A DNA stretch of 64,000 bases from Dendrolimus kikuchii. Taxonomy: Eukaryota; Arthropoda; Insecta; Lepidoptera; Lasiocampidae. Below, one piece after another: positions 30,500 to 40,865 of the stretch; the first letter of the stretch is position 1; the number at the start of each line of letters is the position of its first letter. The notes beneath the pieces were generated by a model that was not told the DNA's origin, did not search any database, and saw only the letters and a list, made by a program, of their open reading frames with translations. The stretch spans positions 1,002,001 to 1,066,000 of the forward strand of contig CM034395.1 in NCBI GenBank assembly GCA_019925095.2, given 5' to 3'. A program made the translations under genes and the position numbers.

Positions 30500-30799
30500 C
30501 CATATACACATACATACATACATAACTTCACGCCAGTTCCCTTGCGGGGTAGGCACGGACAACAGAGTGCCATTTAGGCTTATTCTTACACACCTCACTT
30601 GCCTCTTTGACATTCATAACTCTTGTCATGCAAGCTCGTCTGTTCTTAAGGCTTCTGACATCACCTTCTGCTAGTACACGATCAATTTGATCATGGAAGG
30701 TGTGTCGTGGCCTTCCACGACTTCTGCATCCATCCACTTTTGCATTGTATATCTATTTAGTCATTCTTTCATCATGCATTTTTTCCACATGCCCATATA
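30500..30799 (-). mobile_element. RTE-B LINE copy inside repeat U
   Basis: CCATATA flanks (30,500-30,506; 30,793-30,799) with some ambiguity because the RTE sequence itself ends CATGCCC. Minus coding remnant DGCRSRGRPRHTFHDQIDRV to ELA is open. Confidence 0.85.
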
Positions 30800-30840
30800 T
30801 TGAGCACATAACCCCCTATCCGCGTAGATTGCCTGATTGC

Positions 30841-31171
30841 GTCTTCACTTTTATTAGTTTTAATTGGATCAGGTACTAATAAGAATAAATTGAATGTATC
30901 GTATTAAAATCGGTAAGAAAAACTCAATGCACGCAACGATATGACACTTATCGGGGGATAGTGGACCCGCACCCTAGGGTCGCGCGGGCTTTCGGGCGAA
31001 TTCTTAATCTCGGTTGTTACTTAATTCAATTAGAGTCCTCGTACAATAAAGAAGTGGTTTTAATGGATTTTCGAAGAATGGCGAAATTGGATCAAAATTC
31101 TTGATGTTGTACAAAATGAAATATTGTAAGTGAAATTTTGAATTTGCTATGCATTAAAGTTTATAATTAAA
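30841..31171. other. No gene recognised
   Basis: Nothing recognised. Confidence 0.4.
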
Positions 31172-31484
31172 CTAGCTCTCCAAGCAGATGTTGTCTTGCC
31201 CTGAAAAATCAAATATCTAGGACCCGATTCTTATACATCCTACCGGTTCCAATTGTGAATCTAAACCATCCGGGGCCCACTCATACACACAAAAAAATCA
31301 TCAAAATCGGTCCAGGAGATTAGGAGTATCCTAGATTCCGATCCCAGCGCCACCTACCGGTTCCAATTGGGAATCAAAACCATCCGGGGACCCCGAAAAA
31401 TATTATCAAAATCGGTAAGGTCCGTCTCAAGTTATGCGCGTATATATAAAAAAACATTTCTACGATTCATTTTATTTATATAGA
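31172..31484 (-). mobile_element. Helitron-like element, 'GCGCCACCTACCGG' family, two units
   Basis: CTAG at 31,172 and, on minus, A|TCTATATAAATAAAATG at the other end. Contains two ~118-bp units each with CCTACCGGTTCCAATT and ATCATCAAAATCGGT/ATTATCAAAATCGGT. Confidence 0.65.
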
Positions 31485-31529
31485 TAGAATAAAATTTGAT
31501 ATTTTGCATAACCGTTCAGATATTTATTA

Positions 31530-31752
31530 CTAGCTGCGCCCGCGGTTTCACCCGCGTGGTGATGGAAAATCGTTATATTTTGGATAATTCACAATATATC
31601 TTTATAAATTATAGCCTATGTGTTATTCTGATGTGTAAGCTATATTATCGTAAAGTTTCATCAAAATCCATTCAGTAGTTTTTGCGTGAAAGAATAACAA
31701 ACATACATCCATACATTCTTAAAAACTTTCGCGTTTATAATATTTATAGAGA
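31530..31752 (-). mobile_element. Helitron-like element, short family with 'GGTTTCACCCGCG'
   Basis: + strand CTAGCTGCGCCCGCGG ... TTTCGCGTTTATAATATT; minus reads A|TCTCTATAAATATTATAAAC ... CTAG|T. Near-identical left part at 36,865. Confidence 0.7.
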
Positions 31753-31769
31753 TGAACTATGATATACTA

Positions 31770-31950
31770 GCGGATCGTGTACTAGCGGAGGGTGATGTCA
31801 GGAGCCTTAAGAACAGAAAAGTGTGCATGACAAGAGTTATGAATGTCAAAGAAGCAAGTGAGGTGTGTAAGAATGGGCCTAAATGGCGCTCTGTTGTTCG
31901 TGCCTACTCCGCAAGGGAACTGGCGTGAAGTTATGTATGTATGGATGTAT
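31770..31950 (+). mobile_element. RTE-B LINE copy
   Basis: GATCGTGTACTAGCGGAGGG ... GGCGTGAAGTTATGTATGTA: the last ~50 codons plus tail. No TSD resolved. The GGAGGG and AATGGGCC variants match the copy at 46,806-47,233, so these two are closest relatives. Confidence 0.8.
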
Positions 31951-32139
31951 TTATCTTTCAACTAAGTATAAGCGTATTATAGCAGTTTTGGACATGTTTG
32001 CAGAAATATTATAGCTCAGACTGTGACTGATGTTGTTGACAACATCCATCAACTAGATCCATTCAAAATCAACAGCGCATATAAACAACGTGGCGCTACC
32101 AGACTACATCGCGCTGTTAAAATTTATCTCCTGATTTTT

Positions 32140-32372
32140 TTTTACCAGTTGGTAGGGCATTTGCCCGACTGGATGGCTACCACCCCTGGTCTAAATTATA
32201 TCGCCATAACAACCTTGAGTTGTGTTCCGGCATTAGTGACCAGGTTCCAGTCTCCCTTAGAAGAGCATCAGCGCATTTGTAGCAACTTTGTTGTTGCAAA
32301 TGTCCATAGGCGATGGTAACCGCTTTCCATCAAGTGGACCGTCTGCTTGTCTGCTGATCTTCTGCAATAAAA
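32140..32372 (+). mobile_element. SINE-A copy 14, short subfamily
   Basis: Starts CCAGTTGGTAGGGCATTTGC and ends GATCTTCTGCAATAAAAAAA. The stop context is GGCGATGGTAA. Confidence 0.88.
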
Positions 32373-32500
32373 AAAATTAAATAGTAGTAACATATTACAT
32401 ACATATGTTGATTAACTCCTTTCTAATATTCGATGCACATATTTAAAAATCATAAAACACACACACACATCACACACAACACACAAACATTTTTTCCTTG

Positions 32501-33097
32501 TAATAGATTTATACATACATACATAACTTCACGCCAGTTCCCTTGTGGGGTAGGCACGAACAACAGAGTGCCATTTAGGCTTATTCTTACACACCTCACT
32601 TGCCTCTTTGACATTCATAACTCTTGTCATGCAAGCTCGTCTGTTCTTAAGGCTCCTGACATCACCTTCTGCTAGTACACGATCAATTTGATCATGGAAG
32701 GTGTGTCGTGGCCTTCCACGACTTCTGCATCCATCCACTTTTGCATTGTATATCTGTTTAGTCATTCTTTCATCATGCATTCTTTCCACATGCTCGAACC
32801 ACCGGAGCATTCCTTTCCTTACCTTCACCCCGACACTCTCTTTCAGACCAACTCTCTTTCTTACTTCGGTATTACGAACGCGGTCCGCGAGCGTCACTCC
32901 GCAGATTTTGCGCAGTGCTCGCATCTCGACCGCGTTTACTCTACTTTCATGCTCTCTCTTCCATACCCAACTCTCGCATCCATACGTGAGCGTAGGTACC
33001 AGCACCGCGTTGTGTATGGCGAGCTGGGCCTTCTGGCTGAGGTTCTTAGCGCCTAGAAGTTTACCTAACGCTCCATTCACACTATAATAGATTTATA
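32501..33097 (-). CDS. RTE-B LINE copy with uninterrupted 183-codon ORF fragment, 13-bp TSD
   Basis: TSD TAATAGATTTATA is exact (32,501-32,513; 33,085-33,097). Minus frame 33,080-32,529: VNGALGKLLGAKNLSQKAQ, VPTLTYGCESWVWKREHESR, MRALRKICGVTLADRVRNTE, GMLRWFEHVERMHDERMTKQ, RSRGRPRHTFHDQIDRVL, ending YPTRELA-stop. This is the region C-terminal to the RT domain of RTE-clade LINEs; no catalytic RT motif is included, so the fragment is not functional. No frameshift or stop in 571 bp and an exact TSD point to one of the younger insertions. The stop lies about 8 nt before the (CATA)n tail. Confidence 0.92.
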
Positions 33098-33104
33098 AAA
33101 TATC

Positions 33105-33659
33105 GAATTGAACATCCCAGCGAATTTTGTGATGAGAAGTAAGCAGCCACCAATGTTCGTAGTTTTTTTTATTTTATTTTTATTGCAGGAGTTCAGCAGA
33201 CAGGCAGACGGCCCACTTGATGGAAAGTGGTTACTATCGTCTATGGACATTTGCAACACCAAAGGTGTTACAAATGCGCTGCTGCTCTCTTAAGTAAGTC
33301 TGTAAACTGGTCACTAATGCCGGAACACAACTCAAGGTTATTATGGCGACATACTTTAGGCTAAGGGTAGTAGCTATCCAGTCGGGCAAATGCCCTACCA
33401 CCTGGCTGTGGGTTGTTAAATCGCCTCTTACGACAGGCCGCCCGGCCGCAGGAAATTGTATTACTTCTCCGTTCCTGCACGGATAAGAACGTAGTACCAT
33501 ACGGCAGGACCAACTTGCTTAATAAGGCGTCGATGACACGGGCCTTTCGAACATTGAACAAGATAATGTCAACAATTTGACATTTTTATCCGTACTGTGA
33601 CTGAATTCACAAGAACGACATATTATAATGTTATGACGATTTAATATGTATATATGTAT
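33105..33659. repeat. Repeat M, copy 2, carrying SINE-A
   Basis: Parts 33,105-33,162 and 33,490-33,659, matching 6,895-7,079 and 7,614-7,640. Here the LTR-L site is unoccupied (CATATTATAATGTTATGACG). Confidence 0.65.
33158..33494 (-). mobile_element. SINE-A copy 15, nested in repeat M, TSD CGTAG
   Basis: CGTAG at 33,158-33,162 and 33,490-33,494; the empty site TTCGTAGTACCATACGG is at 6,955-6,971. PolyT with interruptions, then TATTGCAGGAGTTCAGCAG ... CCTGCACGGATAAGAA. Confidence 0.94.
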
Positions 33660-34140
33660 TGTTACGACCTAGACGCTGACAAAGACAAATTCACACCTGC
33701 ATACCTATAGAAACACATTTGGACTTCTTTTGTTTACTTTGTGTTTAAAATATGTGACTAGAAAACAGCCCATTGTGTATTGTAATCTTTTATGGCAGTC
33801 ATTAGCCAGGTCTGTCGGATTTAAAGTACAAACTGATTCTAGGAAATTCGGTCCACGCGGCCCGGGCAAACATATTGCATCTGTGCAGTATAAAGCAATG
33901 CCTCGATTGAGGGACGAGGCAGTCGAGCGATAACCACGAGCGAAACAAGACTTGTGTACATTCGGTAATTTTTTTTAGTGACGGCCTTTGCGCGTGTTAT
34001 TGAATTTCGATCTTCTGCATTACGTTTGAACTTGTTGCGTTCGGTTATATTTGTACCTGTGTTATACGTGTTTGTATAGTTTTAATAAACTCTATAATAA
34101 TTCCAACGGCATTTTAATTCGGGTCCTGCAACTCGTAACA
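33660..34140 (+). mobile_element. Solo LTR of family LTR-L, copy 5
   Basis: TGTTACGACCTAGACGCTG ... CTGCAACTCGTAACA, 481 bp. No convincing TSD (GTAT left, TAAT right), so a rearrangement or an old insertion is possible. Confidence 0.8.
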
Positions 34141-34250
34141 TAATACATATACTGTATTATGTCTGTGGGCCAGTAAAAATATATGACATAGTCTACATTT
34201 GGAGCTAATTTTTTTTTGTATAATCTTTTTATGATTCATTTAATCTTATA

Positions 34251-34493
34251 TCTTATACTAATATATAAAGCTGAAGAGTTTGTTTGTTTGAACGCGCTAA
34301 TCTCAGGAACTACTAGTCTGATTTGAAAAATTCTTTCAGTATTAGATAGCCCATTTATCGAGGAAGGCTATAAGCTATATATCATCACGCTAAGACCACT
34401 ATTGGTCTTATGAAAGGAGCACCAATGAAGAATGTTTCAAAATCGAGGATTTTGAAAAAAATTCCACGCGGACGACGTCGTGGGCACAGCTAG
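34251..34493 (+). mobile_element. Helitron-like element, short form
   Basis: A|TCTTATACTAATATATAAAG ... GTCGTGGGCACAGCTAG|T. Intact termini and a GACGACGTC core in the 3' hairpin. Confidence 0.75.
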
Positions 34494-34768
34494 TTTTGTG
34501 ATAATTACACCTTTATTGCGAAATACTATATCATCGGCGTCAGTGCAGGAGCATGTAACTACATTTTTGGTGAAATTATTTTCGTCAAGCTATAGATAGA
34601 TAGACAACAGTTGATTGTACACCAAAGCATAGCTAAACAGAAATAGAAAAATACAAGAGATAGTACAACGGGCGGTCTTATCGCAAAAAGCGATCTCTTC
34701 CAGGCAACAACACTTGGCAGGGATTAATAGGTTTCTAATAGGCTAACGATGGTGCTGTTTATAAATAA
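34494..34768. other. No gene recognised
   Basis: Nothing recognised. Confidence 0.35.
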
Positions 34769-34955
34769 CTAGCTGTACCCGGCAGACGTTGTCTTGCCCT
34801 TAAAAAATAAAAATCTAGAAACCGATTGCAGCGCCATCAACCGGGACCAATTTTTAATTTAAACCATTCTTGAATCTGTTTGAAAAAACACAAAAAAGTC
34901 ACCAAAATCGGTATTGTAGTGTTGTTGGAAAATCACATTACAATAGAGGTATCTT
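34769..34955 (-). mobile_element. Helitron-like remnant
   Basis: CTAGCTGTACCCGGCAGACG and ACCGATTGCAGCGCCATC; lacks a clear 5' end. Confidence 0.5.
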
Positions 34956-34984
34956 ATTTTAACAATTTTGTTATTAATATCTAC

Positions 34985-35408
34985 TTGGGAAGGCTCCACG
35001 TATGACAACTGTCAACGCGCCAGCCCAGTAATAGGTACTGAACGCGTATCCAAAATGGCGATGGTAGGATTGCTGGTATGGATAAGAAGGGAGACTAAAC
35101 TGCGTGCCTCTAGACTGCACTAACTATGCGTGCTGATCACCAAATCGTGAGCCTTGCAGCAAATCTTCTGGCTTGTCTCCTTCTTGCGGTCTTCGGTAAT
35201 CAATTGTACACACGCGGCGCGGTATAACTGCACTTATATAATAAGTTGCGGCGGGAAAGATATGCGGGTTGTCGTACGAGGGGCGACAGTAGACTACATG
35301 CGACGAGGGTCGACAGCAGACTGACTGGTAAAGACGAGCAGTATTAGCACAGCGGTAAGTGCGACAAGGATAGTCGAATGGAATAGAAGATGGCGGCTGG
35401 GACAAGGT
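34985..35408 (-). repeat. Repeat W, copy 2, uninterrupted
   Basis: Minus reads CCGCCATCTTCTATTCC ... GTGTGTACAATTGATTACCG ... AATCCTACCATCGCCATTTT. It supplies the empty site for the LTR at 27,725. Confidence 0.65.
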
Positions 35409-36425
35409 GATTGGATAACGCGGTTAGGAAAGCGGGTAGTTGTGGAAATAATTTCAAGGGGATAGGATTTTAAAATATGCGGAGCGAACAACAACTGTTG
35501 TAAAACCTCAGTAATATCATAGACAAAATACCGTTAATCTGTGAAATAAAAATTAAATACACTTTAATAAAAAATGTCGAAGCGCTAGCACAATGTTTTC
35601 CTCACAAGATTTTCCAACAACAACCAAGGGTGTCCTTAATACGTCACGGTTGACGCTCCTGTCAAAGTCTGCTCTGCTAATGACATTGACAGGCGCGTTC
35701 CGTCTCTATTACACTTACGTTGCTTGCCATGCTGCGGGAACCCTTCGATTGTGGATTATAAGTCACAAATCACAGGCACGAAATCTTGATTCGCTTGCGG
35801 ATTATTCAAAATGATTGTTTTTTCTTGATTTGGCTAGGCACGGTTTGTGCATTCAGCCAGAGACACGTGGTAAATGTTTATTTGACTATCAGAAAACGAG
35901 GGAAACAAAACAAACATGTATCGGAATAAGTAATAAATATATACAGGCAACTAAAATTAAAGCTTTATTTGGTTATTTACAATAAATAAATTTAATACAC
36001 TATATACATCAAATTTACAATCCATAAGTAATAAAGAAATACAAGTTGGAAGAGGAACGGTGTTTGGGCCACTTCGTAATTTTCCTTAATTCAAAGAAAG
36101 GTGGACAAACGCGCTCCGGTTTGTTCTCACCCCCGCCCCACACCGCACCTCACCGCGGTCGCCTGCACGCGCTGGTTAAACCAAAAAATGCACCCCGCGA
36201 CACGCATCAGTGGCTATTCTCACCTTTACGCAAAAACTAGTGTCGTGTGCGCAGCCTTCTTACTCACAATATTTCCATCGCGAGTGGTATACTGCACCTT
36301 TGGATAATCATATCAGGCCTGGTAAAAGCATCGTGGCGACGGGACAACCGCGAGTACCGTTTTGATCTGCTCATTTTTTGAATCGTGGACAATTACGACG
36401 TGGCTACACTCTTTCACCGCCATTC
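35409..36425. other. No gene recognised
   Basis: Includes a GC-richer stretch around 36,110-36,200 with short frames lacking recognisable motifs. No second copy in the window. Confidence 0.4.
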
Positions 36426-36842
36426 CGCATTTTTATTCAGGGCCTTTGGCCTCTACGCCCCCACAAACGGAAAGGGAAATTAAATAATCGTAAAGAGAAG
36501 TGTGATCGTACATAGGACAAGAAAGAAAGACATGATTCATATCACAGTAACTCTCACAGCATCACAGGCAGGACTCGAGGCAATCACAAGCCTATGTAAA
36601 TGAATCGGAACACAGAGATGTCCAAGGCGCATGCGAATCAAAATGGAAGTAGCAGTCTTACCAAACGACAGCCTGGCAAACCACGGCGTCTTGGGAACGG
36701 CAGATTGCAAACCATAATGAATATTTTGGAGAAACACTTGTGAAATGGACGAAAAAAGAGGAAGGGATGTAGCGAGTTGCACTGACAGTCCGCAAGAGGG
36801 CAGCATTGATGTAGATAGCACGCACGGGGTGGCGATGCATTT
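36426..36842 (-). pseudogene. Jockey-type LINE C-terminal zinc-knuckle remnant, frameshifted
   Basis: Minus frame: FARLSFGKTATSILIRMRLG, HLCVPIHLHRLVIASSP, then a +1/-1 shift at CDA; the other frame continues CESYCDMNHVFLSCPMYDH, SLYDYLISLS and a TAA at about 36,440. C-x2-C and H-x4-C spacing matches the C-terminal knuckle of Jockey-type LINEs that follows the RNase H-like region. Confidence 0.7.
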
Positions 36843-36864
36843 GTTTAATACTTTATTTTAAGAA

Positions 36865-37035
36865 CTAGCTGCGCCCGCGGTTTCACCCGCGTGGTGATGG
36901 AAAATCGTTATATTTTGGATAGTTCACACTATATCTTTATAAATTATAGCCTATGTATTATACTGATGTGTAAGCTTTATTATTCTAAAGTTTCATCAAA
37001 ATCCATTCAGTAATTTTTGCGTAAAATAGTAACGA
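36865..37035 (-). mobile_element. Helitron-like remnant
   Basis: CTAGCTGCGCCCGCGGTTTC ... TCATCAAAATCCATTCAGTA, nearly identical to 31,530-31,690, then decays. Confidence 0.6.
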
Positions 37036-37096
37036 AAAAATAGAACGAAATTCTTGCACCAACGCCGACGATATGTAAAATTAAGCGTATTTAATA

Positions 37097-37680
37097 CTCA
37101 ATAAAACTACGTTTTAACGGTTTTAAGCGCGGTAATTTATTTGATTTTTATTATTCCGACGTTTCGGCCACTTTTCAAAAGCCGTGATCACGGCAGACAA
37201 AGATGTGTCAGTGAGTATTGTTAAAGTGTTATTTAGCCTATCGCCAGCTTGTTCATTTTAATTTTGTTTATGCTTATTATTTACTCTATAGGAGTCTAAG
37301 CTAATTTACCACCGCTTCGCAACATATTATGTCTTAAAGAGAAGAAGCCGCGTAAGAAACTCTTCAGCAAACCTTGCCGAGCTCTAATAATTTTATATAA
37401 TACTAGCTGTGCTCGCGACGTCGTCCGCGTGGAATTTGTTTTCAAAACCCCCCGGTTTTGAAACATTTTTAGAGTGATGATATATAGCCTATAGCCTTCC
37501 TCGATAAATGGGCTATCTAACACTGAAAGAAAATTTTCAAATCAGACCAGTAGTTCCTGAGATTAGCGCGTTCAAACAAATAAAGTCTTCAGCTTTATAT
37601 ATTAGTATAAGATTAAAATGTATCGGAGGAAAAATAAAAATAAATTATCAATCAAGTTTGTTTGTGTTCCGATTCCGAAG
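37097..37680 (-). mobile_element. Repeat E, copy 4, split by a Helitron
   Basis: AATAAAACTACGTTTTAACG ... GATCACGGCAGACAAAG ... stem-loop module, then the interior resumes at 37,613. The left module found in the other copies is absent and the right terminal repeat is lost. Confidence 0.7.
37403..37612 (-). mobile_element. Helitron-like element nested in repeat E
   Basis: On + : TATAATA|CTAGCTGTGCTCGCG ... TTAGTATAAGA|TTAAAATG. The empty site TATATAATATTAAAATG is present in copies 1 and 3 of E, so insertion was between A and T with no duplication. Confidence 0.92.
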
Positions 37681-37689
37681 CTTAAGAAA

Positions 37690-38144
37690 ATAAAAAATAT
37701 AGCGTAAAAAATAACGTGTTAACAATTCGCCTGTCCCTATTAACAGAGTCATCTGCAAATCAGCAATTTTACAGCAGAGCGTTCTAAACTTTGAATTGCT
37801 TATATTTTTTTACTACAAGAATTAAATTTTCAAAAAAATATTATATGTTAATATATGTTCGAGAGCTTATTTGCAATGCACTTAAATAATATTTTTATTT
37901 ATCTAAATGTTTTTAAAGCTAGTAATGGCTTTGTTATCCGTACATGGGTCATCATGATTTGTCGGATCTGTCACATCCAACAAAGTTACACGGACAAACA
38001 TATTTATTCTTTGTAAGAAGTGCCACATACAACATTGCCATTAGTAAATCCTGTTTAATGCAGTCTCTTCCCGGTATGACTGTTTTATTACTAATTGTTC
38101 CATTTGACCAAGGCGGTTTATCCTTTCTACAAAACCCGAAATAA
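37690..38144. other. No gene recognised
   Basis: Nothing recognised. Confidence 0.4.
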
Positions 38145-38480
38145 ATTCCAATTTCGACCTTTGACTAATGTATTTTTAGTCAAACCTAGAAGTGCCTAAT
38201 TTTTTAGTCAAACTACGAACATAAAATAATCTGTTTCGGGCTTTGCCTAGTCGATCCTAGAAGCGACTAAGGCAGACTCGGTCAAACGTCGATTCGTACT
38301 GCACTTGTTACATGTTTAATGACTGTATAAATTAGTCTCTCCTAGGTTAGACAAAAATTCGTTAGTCAAAGGCAGAAAACGTCATTTATTTGGACTTTGA
38401 CTAAGACTTTATGTCAGACCTGAGGTTTGACTAGTCAAACCTAGGAGCGCCAGAGCTTCGATGTTTGACTATTACATATA
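38145..38480. repeat. Repeat T, fuller copy
   Basis: Several TAGTCAAACCTAG / CTAGTCAAACC motifs and their inverse; 38,345-38,470 matches 8,067-8,205. Could be a small inverted-repeat transposon; no clean ends. Confidence 0.45.
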
Positions 38481-38509
38481 TGCGACCGCTTGAAGTACTT
38501 TACATATAT

Positions 38510-38993
38510 ACATAACTTCACGCCAGTTCCCTTGCGGGGTAGGCACGAACAACAGAGCGCCATTTAGGCTTATTCTTACACACCTCACTTGCTTCTTTCA
38601 CATTCATAACCCTTGTCATGCACGCTCGTCTGTTCTTAAGGCTCCTGACATCACCTTCTGCTAGTACACGATCAATTTAATCATGGAAGGTGTGTTGTGG
38701 CCTTCCACGACTTCTGCATCCATCCAGTTTTGCATTGTATATCTGTTTAGTCATTCTTTCATCATGCATTCTTTCCACATGCCCGAACCATCGGAGCATT
38801 CCTTTCCTTACCTTCACCCCGACACTCTCTTTCAGACCAACTCTCTTTCTTACTTCGGTATTACGAATGCGGTCCGCGAGCGTCACTCCGCAGATTTTGC
38901 GCAGTGCTCGCACCTCGACCGCGTTTACTCTACTTTCATGCTCTCTCTTCCATACCCAACTCTCGCTTCCATACGTGAGCGTAGGTACCAGCT
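38510..38993 (-). mobile_element. RTE-B LINE copy
   Basis: Minus frame VPTLTYGSESWVWKREHESR to GRPQHTFHD, then a stop (ATTTAATCATGG on +) within an otherwise conserved region. It ends at GTACCAGC|TTTATTTTC, next to the tail of the RLE LINE. No TSD found. Confidence 0.85.
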
Positions 38994-39140
38994 TTATTTT
39001 CAAAAATTTAACATTTTTTTTTAAATATATAAAAAGTAGACATTTTTTTATAAAAAAATAAATAACATTATTCTTTTATCAAAATACATCAAAAATAAAA
39101 TACATATTCAATAAAAAAAAAAAATATAAAATCTTGCAGA
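38994..39140 (-). other. 3' UTR and A/T-rich tail of the RLE LINE (probable)
   Basis: Between the LINE stop codon and the RTE-B border the + strand is T-rich then A-rich. I infer it is the LINE 3' UTR but have no second copy for comparison. Confidence 0.35.
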
Positions 39141-39178
39141 TCACCGCCAGCGGGGCCTAGGGTCCAAACTACCGGTGG

Positions 39179-40340
39179 TTAGGGCTCCAGAGACAGGAAC
39201 CTTCTCACAATCCGTGCCGTGTCCAAGAGTGCTGCCTTCTGTATCTGGCCCTTCATCCAGCCTCCCAATGAAAGCCTCTCTAGATGACAGTCGAGGCTTT
39301 TCGCTATAAGACCGTTGACGGTGACAACTATCGGCACAATGCTCGTTGACTCCAGACGCCACATAGCGGTAACCTCGTGAGCAAGATCTAAGTACTTACT
39401 TAGTTTTTCTTTTTCTTTCTTCACAAGGTTATCGTCATGCGGGATACTGATGTCAACGAGTATTGCTCGTCGCGCAGATCGATCTATTATCACGATATCA
39501 GGCTTATTGGCTACAATAGTCCTGTCCGTGATAACTGATCGATCCCAGTAGAGCGTGGCACGACTGTTTTCAAGAACTGGCTCCGGCGAGTACTGGTAAT
39601 AAGGCACCTCCGTTTCCACAAGACCGTATCGAAGGGCAAGTTGCTGGTGGATAATCCTGGCTACGAGGTTATGTCTGTGCAAGTATTCGCCGTTAGAAAG
39701 ATGTGAACAGCCGGAAACAATATGCCTGAGGGATTCACCTGGGCGATGACATGCCCGACAGATGTCCAAGGTGCCATCCTTCAGGATATATTTTCGGTAG
39801 TTATTCGTCTTAATAACTTCGTCCATAATTGCAAAGACAAAACCTTCGGTTTCTCCAAAGAGGTTACCGAACCCTTTGTCTACTGCCACAACATCTTTAT
39901 GCAAGCCCACGTCCATCTTAAGGAAATATGCCCTGAGATTGTTCACCTCGCGATTATGCAGATCTTTGGCATTTAGAAAGCCTCGGCCTCCACATCTTCG
40001 CGAGATGTACAATCTCATTACTGATGAACGTGGGTGATGCATACGATATTTTGTCAGTAGGCAACGGACTCTTCGATCTAGGGCGTCCAGCTCCGTTTGG
40101 GTCCACCTAAGTATGCCAAAGGAGTATGCTAACACGGGCATAACCCAGCTGTTGAAGGCTCTGACCTTATTTCCACCTGAGAGAAGGCTGGTTAAAACCT
40201 TCCTCAAGCGGCAAAAGAATCGGTCCTTCACCGTCTGTTTTACGTCCGCGTCGGCTATACCTAAGGACTCTGACATACCCAGGTACTTGTATGTTTCGGT
40301 TTCAGAGAGGGATTTAAGAGATATGTTCTCTGAAAGTTAT
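39179..40340 (-). CDS. RLE-type non-LTR retrotransposon, C-terminal ORF fragment
   Basis: Open for about 387 codons with no internal stop; the first Met is at 40,276 but the frame continues upstream (SETETYKYLGMSES, the KYLG block that follows the RT palm), so the true start is lost. From that Met: RT thumb (~1-120, with NSWVMPVLAYSFGILRW and KYRMHHPRSSVMRLY), a CCHC knuckle C173-C176-H185-C190, RHN at 201-203, and a restriction-like endonuclease signature P259-D260 ... D275 followed by a Lys-rich KKEKEK stretch. This order (RT, CCHC, RLE) is that of R2/R4/NeSL-type elements, whose nuclease nicks the target for reverse transcription. The 5' side is cut by SINE-A; a short matching frame (IPYLSDEGRVCHIQVT) resumes beyond it at about 40,580-40,625. 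Single copy here. Confidence 0.88.
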
Positions 40341-40577
40341 TATTATTATTATTGCTGGAGTTCAGCAGACAGGCAGACGGCCCACTCGATGGAAAGCGGT
40401 TACCATCGCCTATGGACATTTGCAACACCAAATGTGCTACAAATGCGCTGCTGCTCTCTTAAAGGAGACTGGAACCTGGTCACTAATGCCGGAGCACAAT
40501 TCAAGGTTGTTATAGTGACATACTTTAGATCAGGGGCGGTAGCCATCCAGTCGGGCAAATACCCTACCACCTGACTA
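40341..40577 (-). mobile_element. SINE-A copy 16, short subfamily, inside the RLE LINE
   Basis: Tail replaced by (TTA)n rather than polyT: TTATTATTATTATTGCTGGAG ... CTACCACCTGA. Stops at the short-subfamily border. Interrupts the reading frame of the LINE. Confidence 0.88.
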
Positions 40578-40625
40578 AGGTCACCTGGATGTGACATACT
40601 CTGCCTTCGTCACTCAAGTACGGAA

Positions 40626-40865
40626 TCAAAAAAAAGCATTTCAACAAAAGTACTCCACATCTCAAAAACTGTAACTGAATATACTGTCCTATGTTTTATG
40701 ATAAAAGCGTATTTGAGACTACATCTAAATTTAACCTCCACTTCGTAATTCAAAAGTTGGAGGGGATAAACACTTCGTACAACTTGGGAGCAAATTAATT
40801 ATGAGTTATTAATTAATATCTGTTCTCTAAATTAATGAAGAACTTAACTGAAATCTATCTAACTA
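40626..40865. other. No gene recognised
   Basis: Nothing recognised. Confidence 0.35.

Larger units (their letters stand above)
29358..30840 (+). repeat. Repeat U, copy 1, twice interrupted
   Basis: Parts 29,358-29,415, 30,107-30,506 and 30,793-30,840. Matches 53,832-54,265 (GCGTCTTGCAACC, GAAGATTTCCGCGTCC, TGCGTCCCTTGCGCCCCGG, CGTGGGCTGGTGGCTGACTG, CACCAGTTCTTAATTGGGGA). Inserts are a CR1/L2-like LINE and an RTE-B copy. Identity unknown. Confidence 0.7.
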
